Source of the DNA: CAZOZZ01 sp965262425
GTDB lineage: Bacteria > Acidobacteriota > Terriglobia > 20CM-2-55-15
Reading direction: 5' to 3'
Length of the DNA: 64,000 nucleotides
Assembly (NCBI GenBank): GCA_965262425.1
Contig: OZ253536.1
Location: forward strand, 2,666,001-2,730,000
Shown: positions 54,508 through 61,842 of the stretch, in pieces
How the letters are laid out: each line of letters opens with the position of its first letter
Numbering within the stretch: position 1 is the stretch's first letter
Position numbers and translations under genes: made by a program
The notes under the pieces: generated by a model
What the model saw: only the letters and a program-made list of their open reading frames with translations
The model's database searches: none
Told to the model about the DNA's origin: nothing

Positions 54508-54981
54508 ATGAAACGTGAGGGCATCAGTCAAGGACTTGCCTTGGTTCCGAGCGGCGTCTTCGTCCTTGCCACGGTTCACGAAGGGCAAAATTCGGCCATG
54601 CTTGCGTCGTTCATTCAGCAGGCGGGGTTCGACCCGCCGATGATCGTGGCGGCCATAGGGCAGGAGCGTTCCATCGGCAGCATGATCCGAGATTCAAAGC
54701 AGTTTGCAATAAGCGTCCTGAGCAAGGACAGCAAGGAGTCCTTGTCACGGTTCTGGAAGGGCGTTCCCGACGGAACCGACCCTTTCGAAGGCCTGTCCAC
54801 GTCTCTCCACGACACCGGTATCCCGATATTGGGCGACGCCGTCGGCTTCCTGGAATGTAAGCTCCGCGAGACGGCCGACGCGGGTGACCACTTTCTGTGT
54901 ATCGGCGAAGTCATCAACGGCGGACGTGTCGGAGAAGGCGAACCGTTCGTCCGCATTCGAAAGAACGGTTTCGATTACTGA
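54508..54981 (+). CDS. flavin reductase-like (FMN-binding split barrel) protein
   Basis: 157 residues from the ATG at 54508, with AAGGAG 8 bases upstream. SGVFVLATVHEGQNSAMLAS, FDPPMIVAAIGQERSIGSMI and FAISVLSKDSKESLSRFW are characteristic of the flavin_reduct / DIM6-NTAB family, which uses NAD(P)H to reduce FMN or carries FMN itself. It is followed after 13 bp by the deoxyhypusine-synthase-like gene and divergent from the M24 gene. Confidence 0.85.
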   Translation: MKREGISQGLALVPSGVFVLATVHEGQNSAMLASFIQQAGFDPPMIVAAIGQERSIGSMIRDSKQFAISVLSKDSKESLSRFWKGVPDGTDPFEGLSTSLHDTGIPILGDAVGFLECKLRETADAGDHFLCIGEVINGGRVGEGEPFVRIRKNGFDY

Positions 54982-54994
54982 AGATCCGATCAAG

Positions 54995-56122
54995 ATGACC
55001 CACCAGAAGCACTTCCTGCACGGAAAGAACATCGACCCGCCGGCGATCACTCCGGAGACCACTCTCGTCGAGCTTATCGACAAGACGTTCAACGCTTACA
55101 ATGCCGCTCGATTCCGCGAGGCCTGTCACCTCTTCACAAAACGGGTTCTGGAAGATGACGTCGTCGTCGGCGTCAGCCTGGCGGGCGCGATGACGCCGGC
55201 AGGCCTCGGGATGTCGGCGATCGTTCCGTTGATCCAGGCCGGTTTCATCGACTGGATGGTATCGACCGGGGCAAACCTGTACCACGACATGCACTTCGGC
55301 ATCGGCCTCGAGATGAAGCAAGGTTCGCCGCACCTGGACGATCGAGAGCTTCACAAGGCCGGCGTGGTACGCATTTACGACATTCTTTTCGAATACGACG
55401 TCCTGGTCGAAACGGACAATTTTGTAAAAAAGACCGTCAGCGGCGCGGAGTTTCAAGCCACGATGAGCTCGGCCGAGTTCCACTACAGGCTCGGAAGGTA
55501 TGTGCTCGAACGGGAGCGAGTGCTCGAAATCAAGAACAAGTCGGTGCTCGCGGCGGCCCATGAATGCGGCGTTCCCATTTACACCTCGTCTCCCGGCGAC
55601 AGCTCGATTGGCATGAACATCGCCGCAAACGCGCTACTGGGACAGAAGCTGCTCATTGACGTCAACGCGGACGTCAATGAAACCGCAGCCATCGTCTATG
55701 ACGCAAAACAGACCGGCAAGAAAAGCGCTGCGATCATGATAGGCGGCGGGTCGCCCAAGAATTTTCTACTGCAGACGGAACCGCAGATCCAGGAAGTCCT
55801 GGGACTCGAAGAGAAGGGCCACGACTATTACCTCCAGTTCACAGATGCCCGTCCCGACACCGGGGGCCTGAGCGGAGCAACGCCGGCCGAGGCCGTGAGC
55901 TGGGGAAAGGTCGATCCGGACGGCCTGCCTGACGCGGTCGTCTGTTACGTGGATTCAACGATCGCCCTGCCGCTTCTGACAGCTTACGCGCTTCAGATGC
56001 GGAAAGCTCGACCGCTCCGGCGCCTCTACGAACAACGCGCCGACATGCTGGAGAAATTACGAGAGATCTTCGCCGTCCGATGGACGGACACGTCGGATCC
56101 GCGGTACATTAATAAGAAGTAG
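54995..56122 (+). CDS. deoxyhypusine synthase-family protein (bacterial)
   Basis: 375 residues from the ATG at 54995. The NAD-binding core shows VVGVSLAGAMTPAGLGMSAI, DWMVSTGANLYHDMHF, TSSPGDSSIGMNIAAN, DVNETAAIVYDAKQTGKKSA and the presumed catalytic lysine in MIGGGSPKNFLLQTEP. Eukaryotic members transfer the aminobutyl group of spermidine to eIF5A; bacteria lack that substrate, and bacterial relatives have been linked to homospermidine formation. A polyamine-related function fits with the aminopropyltransferase at 1-1306 but the two are far apart. Confidence 0.88.
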   Translation: MTHQKHFLHGKNIDPPAITPETTLVELIDKTFNAYNAARFREACHLFTKRVLEDDVVVGVSLAGAMTPAGLGMSAIVPLIQAGFIDWMVSTGANLYHDMHFGIGLEMKQGSPHLDDRELHKAGVVRIYDILFEYDVLVETDNFVKKTVSGAEFQATMSSAEFHYRLGRYVLERERVLEIKNKSVLAAAHECGVPIYTSSPGDSSIGMNIAANALLGQKLLIDVNADVNETAAIVYDAKQTGKKSAAIMIGGGSPKNFLLQTEPQIQEVLGLEEKGHDYYLQFTDARPDTGGLSGATPAEAVSWGKVDPDGLPDAVVCYVDSTIALPLLTAYALQMRKARPLRRLYEQRADMLEKLREIFAVRWTDTSDPRYINKK

Positions 56123-56126
56123 GAAT

Positions 56127-56319
56127 AGTGGCCAGTGGTCAGTGGTCAGTTCTCGGAAAGCTACCCGCCGAGTCGTCCCCACTCGACGCCGAAATCGATT
56201 AATGGCAACCCAAGATTGTGAACTTCCGAAACCCTTTTATGCAGCTTATGTTAATTGATGGATCAATTGTCAGTTACTACGGGTGTTTGTCCCCAACTGA
56301 CCACTGACCACTGACCACT
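56127..56319. repeat. intergenic inverted repeat, family C (GTCAGTG tandem)
   Basis: The left arm AGTGGCCAGTGGTCAGTGGT and onward (56127-56150) and the right arm ACTGACCACTGACCACTGAC and onward (56296-56319) are complementary at 23 of 24 bases; each arm is three 7-9-bp tandem units. About 145 bp lie between with no gene. A single arm recurs at 59115-59135. Confidence 0.72.
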
Positions 56320-56330
56320 TTCCTCTGAAC

Positions 56331-59022
56331 ATGGAACCGCTCATACACGACATCCGCTTCGCTCTTCGCTCGATCCGCAACAATCCCGGATTCAGCTTCG
56401 TTGCCGCACTGACGCTGGCTTTAGGGATCGGTGCGACGACGGCGATTTTCAGCGTCGTCAACGCTGTACTCCTTAGTCCGCTTCCCTACCAGGAGCCGGA
56501 TCAACTCGTACGCGTCTGGTCCTCGAATCGGGGAGGCGGCGTGGAACGAGACATGATGTCCGCGCCGGACATGCTCGATTTCGAAGAAGCGAGCCAGTCG
56601 ATCGACGATCTGGTCGCCTATGTCGAATACGACGCGACGTTGAAGGAGCTTCGTTGCCGCACTGACGCTGGCTTTAGGGATCGGTGCGACGACGGCGATT
56701 TTCAGCGTCGTCAACGCTGTACTCCTTAGTCCGCTTCCCTACCAGGAGCCGGATCAACTCGTACGCGTCTGGTCCTCGAATCGGGGAGGCGGCGTGGAAC
56801 GAGACATGATGTCCGCGCCGGACATGCTCGATTTCGAAGAAGCGAGCCAGTCGATCGACGATCTGGTCGCCTATGTCGAATACGACGCGACGTTGAAGGA
56901 CAACGAGGGCAACGCGGTCAAGATGCTCGCGCATGGGGTCACAACGAACTTCTTTGACGTTCTGGGTGTCTCGCCCATGATGGGGCGAGCGTTCTTGCCG
57001 GGCGAGGGTAACCCCAACGACGAAATCGTCGTTGTGATCTCACATGCTCTGTGGCGGAGCCGGCTCGGCGAGGATCCGAACGTTGTCGGACGCACGATCA
57101 CTGTCGAAGGGGGCCCAGTGACAGTCATTGGCGTGGCCCCGCCAGGATTCGACTTTCCCGGTTCTTCGTTGGGCTGGTTCGGGATCGACGTCAGCGTGCC
57201 GGATTTTGGCAGGGGCGTCCGTATTTTTGACGTCTTCGGTCGCTTAAGGTCCGGTGCAAACGTGGACACCGCGCGGAGGGAACTGTCGGTGATCGCAGAT
57301 CGGCTCGAAACCGAGTACCCGGGCCCGAACAGCGGATTCGGAGCCACCATGGCGCCTCTCCAGGAAGCGATCGTGGGCGATCTCGGACCAGCGATAGTGA
57401 TCCTGTTCGGCGCGGCGGGGGTTCTGCTGCTGATCGCGTGCGCAAATGTGGCGAACCTGCTGCTTGCAAGAGGTAGCGCACGAAGCCGCGAAATCTCGTT
57501 GAGATCTGCGCTGGGGGCCGGCCGGTGGCGCATCACCAGACAACTCCTCACCGAAAGCGTCGTCCTTGCAGGAGTCGGTGCGATCGGCGGCCTTATCCTG
57601 GCGTATGGTGTGATTCGCGGTCTGAATGTTCTGGGCCCGGTCCAGCTCCGACGGTTCGGCGAGCTTTCAATCGACCCCCAGGTACTCCTGTTCGCACTGG
57701 GAACGACCCTGGTTACCGGATTCCTGTTCGGGCTGGCGCCGGCAATCCGGCTCGGGAGAGCCGACCTCCGGGATGCGCTGAACGATGGAGGACGGGGAGC
57801 CACGTCCGGGGCAAGCCGGGGACGTCTTCGAACGGCCCTTGTGATCGCCGAACTCGCGCTTGCTGTCATCCTGGTGGTCGGAGCCGGGCTCCTCGTTCGT
57901 AGTTTTTCGAACCTCACGAACGCGGATCCAGGGTTCAACCCGGACCGGTTGCTCGCGATCGACCTGGCACTTCCGTTCGCCCAGTATCAGGAATTCGACG
58001 GAATCGCCGACTTTTACCGGGACCTCCTCGTTGAACTCGAAGGCCTGCCGGGGGTCCAGGCGGTGGCGGCTGCCTCTTCGCTCCCGATGGGCGTCCAGTT
58101 GGATTATCAGGTTCCTATAGTGATCGACGGTCGGCCGGCCCCGGAACAGGGCCTGGAGCCACGTGTCTTTACACGACAGGTCTCAGCCGGCTTCTTCCGC
58201 CTGATGGGAATCGGTATGGTTCGTGGCCGTGGTTTCGAGATTCGTGACAACCGGGATGCTCCGGGTGTGGCCATCATCAACGAAGCAGCGGCTCGCCGCT
58301 TCTTCCCCGATGAGGATCCGATCGGAAAGACGATCCGCGGAGTCGCCGCGGAGTATGGACCGCTGGGCAAAATATCGAAAACAGTTGTGGAAATCGTCGG
58401 GGTCGCCCGAGACGTCAAGTACTCGAACCTGGCCGAAGCATCGCCGCCTTCCCTGTACTTTCCTCTGGATCAGGCACCGTTTCGAAGGATGACCCTGACG
58501 CTGAAAACCCGATCGGATCCTCTCAGCCTGGTCCCGGATGTCCGAACCCGGGTGGCGTCGCTTGACGAGAACCTGGCCCTGGGGCAGGCCGCGGCGATGG
58601 ACCAGATCGTTGCGCTGTCTGTAGCTCGTGAACGCTTCAGCATGCTGTTGCTGACAGCCTTCGGCATCGTGGCGCTGGCACTGGCGTCGATCGGGGTCTA
58701 CGGAGTGATATCCTATGGGGTCGCCCAACGAACCGGCGAAATGGGAATCCGCCTGGCACTCGGGGCACGTCCCGAAAACGTGCGATCCCTGGTCCTGGGC
58801 CACGGCATGATCGTGGCGATGTCGGGCGTGGGCGGTGGTCTAATCGGAGCGTGGGCACTGAGTCAGCTTCTCGCCAGCCAACTCCACGAGCTGAGCGCGA
58901 CCGACCCCTGGACTTTTGGCGTCTCGGCTCTGCTACTGGGTGCGACCGCTTTTGTGGCCACGTACGTCCCGGCTGTACGTGCCTCCAGGGTCGACCCTAT
59001 CGTAGCTATAAGGCCGGAGTAG
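56331..59022 (+). pseudogene. ADOP-family permease, short form, frameshifted by tandem duplication
   Basis: The ATG at 56331 begins IRFALRSIRNNPGFSFVAAL (first transmembrane helix), and the frame is lost at about 56647, where a 253-bp segment repeats. Removing one copy gives a single 812-residue frame ending at 59022, with the MacB-type periplasmic domains and two FtsX domains (GVLLLIACANVANLLLARGS; IALASIGVYGVISYG region; AQRTGEMGIRLALGARPENV). It lacks the soluble N-terminal region and PadR partner of the 9629 gene. As sequenced it cannot give full-length protein; an ATG at 56794 could start a truncated one. Confidence 0.9.
56394..56899. repeat. exact 253-bp tandem duplication
   Basis: Segment 56394-56646, beginning AGCTTCGTTGCCGCACTGAC and ending GACGCGACGTTGAAGG, is repeated at 56647-56899 without any difference I could find. 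253 is not a multiple of 3, so the duplication shifts the reading frame. The junction has no more than one base of shared sequence. Confidence 0.92.
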
Positions 59023-59137
59023 GGAATTTCAACGCAATGATGCGAAGACCGCAAAGCTCGCAAAGGTTTTATGTGGGCCTGGGTTTCCGACCTCGGACTC
59101 CGGACTTCTCTGCTGGCCACTGACCACTGACCACTAA
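59023..59137. repeat. degenerate family-A unit and single family-C arm
   Basis: TTTCAACGCAATGATGCGAA at 59029 and ACCGCAAAGCTCGCAAAGG after it are family-A-like; GGCCACTGACCACTGACCAC at 59115 is a family-C arm. They fill the gap between the converging ADOP and DUF1015 genes. Confidence 0.55.
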
Positions 59138-60442
59138 TCACTCCATCGAGTACATCGCAAGGCCCGACAACACTTTCGGATAAAAATCAGTGGATTTCTG
59201 CGGCATGACGCCACCCCCGAAGGCAATGTCGCGGACCTGATCCATCCGGGTGGCATTCAAGAGGAAAGTCACCTGCGCGCCGCCATCGCGGACCCGGGCG
59301 ATTGCGCGGTCGATCCCCCGGACGTAGGACAGATACTTCCCGGCACGGACTTCCTCTTCGGAAATGCCCAGACACTTGCCAAAGATCAGGCGGTGCAGGA
59401 TGACGACGTCGAGTTTCGCCTGCTTGTCCGTGACGTCAGACAGAATTCGAGTCATGTCCAGATCGCCCTTCGGTCGGAGCACGCTGTAAACATCGCTTCC
59501 CTTCCCGACAACTCCAATGGCCGAGCGCTCCGCCGAGCCCGATGTGAGATCTGCTTCGAACTGGCCAAAACTGTCAAACTCGGACACGTCGAAGTATTCG
59601 GCAACCCTAGCGAACAGACCGCCGAGGTCGTAGGACCCCAGGTCGGAGATCACGCGATGGGTCGGAAGAATAGTGACGCCGGGGCTCTCCATGTTGACCA
59701 TGGTTGTCATCAGCCACTCGGCGGGACCGGCATCTTCGGAACCCCTCTGGCGACGCATCTCGTCTCGAAACGCCAGCGCAGTCTCGTACCGATGGTGGCC
59801 ATCGGCTATCAGAAGGCTCCGGTCGGCTATCGCCAACCCGATGGCGTCGATGATCCCGGGATCGGATATGCGCCACACCATGTGCTCGACGTCATACTCG
59901 TCGTTGACGGTGATACCGGCCGGATCCTGGGCCACCCGATCGAGCAGCGCGTCAACTCGCTGCGCCGGGTCCGAGTACATCAGGAACACCTGACCGAAGT
60001 GAGTGCGCGTGTGCCGCAACAGTTCCAGACGATCCTGTTTCGGCCCGGTAAACGTTGTCTCGTGCGGAAACACGACCTCGTTGGCATAGTCCTCAAGCCG
60101 GCAGAGACCGATAAAGCCCTTTCGGGTCCGGGTTTCGTCGGAACCGGGCACTTTGAACCGCTGGAAGTAAGCAAACAGAGAAGGCTCCGTCACCTGTTCG
60201 ATGACCCCATCCCTGCGCCACTCGCCGAGGTACTCGGCGGCACGCGTGTAAACGGACGAGGACTCGGAGTCACCAGGTTCACTCCTGCCCCGGAGGATAC
60301 GGACAAGGTTGTTCGGATGAGATGCGTAATAATCGTCCCGCATCGCAGGCGATATCTTGTCGTAGGGTTGCGTAACGACTTTCCCGATCGGAACGCGTCC
60401 GGGGGAGTACTGGAGTGCTCTGAATGGATGTATTTTGGCCAT
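59138..60442 (-). CDS. DUF1015-family protein
   Basis: 434 residues from the ATG at 60442 (MAKIHPFRALQYSPGRVPIG), the typical start of DUF1015; a longer frame to 60490 adds unlikely residues. Conserved motifs: VTQPYDKISPAMRDDYYA, RKGFIGLCRLEDY, VFPHETTFTGPKQDRLELLR, LLIADGHHRYETALAFRDEM and the C-terminal GGGVMPQKSTDFYPKVLSGL. The family is widespread and uncharacterised biochemically, sometimes linked with serine or one-carbon metabolism genes. Nothing in the context refines this. Confidence 0.9.
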   Translation of the reverse strand: MAKIHPFRALQYSPGRVPIGKVVTQPYDKISPAMRDDYYASHPNNLVRILRGRSEPGDSESSSVYTRAAEYLGEWRRDGVIEQVTEPSLFAYFQRFKVPGSDETRTRKGFIGLCRLEDYANEVVFPHETTFTGPKQDRLELLRHTRTHFGQVFLMYSDPAQRVDALLDRVAQDPAGITVNDEYDVEHMVWRISDPGIIDAIGLAIADRSLLIADGHHRYETALAFRDEMRRQRGSEDAGPAEWLMTTMVNMESPGVTILPTHRVISDLGSYDLGGLFARVAEYFDVSEFDSFGQFEADLTSGSAERSAIGVVGKGSDVYSVLRPKGDLDMTRILSDVTDKQAKLDVVILHRLIFGKCLGISEEEVRAGKYLSYVRGIDRAIARVRDGGAQVTFLLNATRMDQVRDIAFGGGVMPQKSTDFYPKVLSGLAMYSME

Positions 60443-60622
60443 AGTCAAGCCGAAGATTGTAACATGTCCCCGATCGAGAGTTTCTTGCAACGGAACCGGT
60501 TGGAGGACACGACGACCGGCGAGAAACCCGGGCGCGAAGAAAAACAGAATCAGTGGGTCCGTCGTTGAAACCCACCGCTCAAACTGGTAAATTTCCAGAC
60601 TTCCCCGTGGAGTCCCGGAGCC

Positions 60623-61678
60623 ATGTCACAATCGGACATCATTCGCGTCGCAGTAGCGGGCACATCTTTCGCCGGTGGCGTTCAGATCCCCGTCTTCCAG
60701 TCACACAAACGTACAACGGTGGTCGCGGTATCCAGCGGCCGGGCCGAACGCGCCAAGTTGGTGGCCGCCGAACATGGCATTCCGGCAGCCTACACCGACT
60801 TCGAAGAAATGCTCGATCAGGAAAAGCCAGACCTGGTCAGCATCGCGACGCCAACGAGCCTCCACTGCTCGATGGCGCTTGCGGCCATCGAGCGGGGTAT
60901 CCATGTCCTGTGCGAAAAGCCCTTCGCAATGAATACCGCGGAAGCCCGGCTAATGGTCGAAGCGGCAACCAGAGCCCGTGTCGTCGCGATGGTGGATTTC
61001 GAATTCCGGTATCTTTCCGCTCGGACATACCTCGCCGATCTCCTCCATCAGAACTACGTCGGCAGGATTCGCATGGTCGAATTCACTCGCCATTTCGGAT
61101 GGCGCTCCAAACCCGACGATGTCGGGTGGGACTGGTGGTCGGACCGGGAAGCGGGCGGTGGACTACTCGGGGCGCTCGGCTCCCATGCGACCGATTCCCT
61201 GGGTATGTGGATGGGGCAACCCCGGCGTATATTCTGTGACCTGACAACCTTCGTCAAGGAACGCGAAGGGAAGCCCGTGACCAGCGACGATGCCTACGTC
61301 ATGATTGCGGAGTTTGAGTCCGAAGCGCGAGCCATCGTCCATATGAGCGCGGTGGCGGGTGTGGAGGAATCCCAGATCGGAATCTACGGTAGCGATGGAC
61401 AACTGGTCCTGCCCGGCTATCGTTGCGACCAGATTTCGGGCGGTAAGCGCTCCGATCGCAAGGTGCGAGACCTGGAGATACCGGCGCGTTACCAACTCCC
61501 CAAAGAGCCAGGTCATTTCCTGAGGTCCCCTTTCCGGATCCTCACGAACTCCCTCGTCAATGCCATCGACAGAAACCTTCCATCCCCCTCTCCTAATTTC
61601 GAAGACGGCCTCGCCAGCCAGCTAGTTCTCGACGCGGCCCGTTTGTCCTCCGACGAGAAGCGTTGGGTCGAACTGTAA
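60623..61678 (+). CDS. Gfo/Idh/MocA-family oxidoreductase
   Basis: 351 residues. The N-terminal Rossmann domain starts IRVAVAGTSFAGGVQIPVFQ, followed by PDLVSIATPTSLHCSMALAA and GIHVLCEKPFAMNTAEARLM, where the EKP lysine is the catalytic signature. The C-terminal alpha/beta domain carries DWWSDREAGGGLLGALGSHA with the usual histidine. Such enzymes oxidise or reduce sugars and cyclitols with NAD(P). Substrate not evident; the gene stands alone, divergent from the DUF1015 gene by about 180 bp. Confidence 0.92.
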   Translation: MSQSDIIRVAVAGTSFAGGVQIPVFQSHKRTTVVAVSSGRAERAKLVAAEHGIPAAYTDFEEMLDQEKPDLVSIATPTSLHCSMALAAIERGIHVLCEKPFAMNTAEARLMVEAATRARVVAMVDFEFRYLSARTYLADLLHQNYVGRIRMVEFTRHFGWRSKPDDVGWDWWSDREAGGGLLGALGSHATDSLGMWMGQPRRIFCDLTTFVKEREGKPVTSDDAYVMIAEFESEARAIVHMSAVAGVEESQIGIYGSDGQLVLPGYRCDQISGGKRSDRKVRDLEIPARYQLPKEPGHFLRSPFRILTNSLVNAIDRNLPSPSPNFEDGLASQLVLDAARLSSDEKRWVEL

Positions 61679-61842
61679 GCCCCGACCTTGACCGAAAGAC
61701 GTAGCGGAGAACCCTTCTATTTCTCTTTTTCCGCGCCTCTCGGCCTCTCGGTCGAAACAGTGTTTCGCTCAACTCGATCTGTGGGTTTGAGCAACGGCTG
61801 CTCCGCGTTGAATACGGCGTTGGGGAGTGCTACTATCCCGGC

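Noticed and set aside
56127..56319. CRISPR-like array (repeated GTCAGTG units)
   Set aside because: Units are 7-9 bp, contiguous and inverted between the two arms; there are no spacers and no cas genes.
56794..59022. Genuine shorter ADOP gene starting at 56794
   Set aside because: It would lack the first transmembrane helix and begins inside the duplicated segment; the full gene from 56331 is restored by removing one repeat copy.
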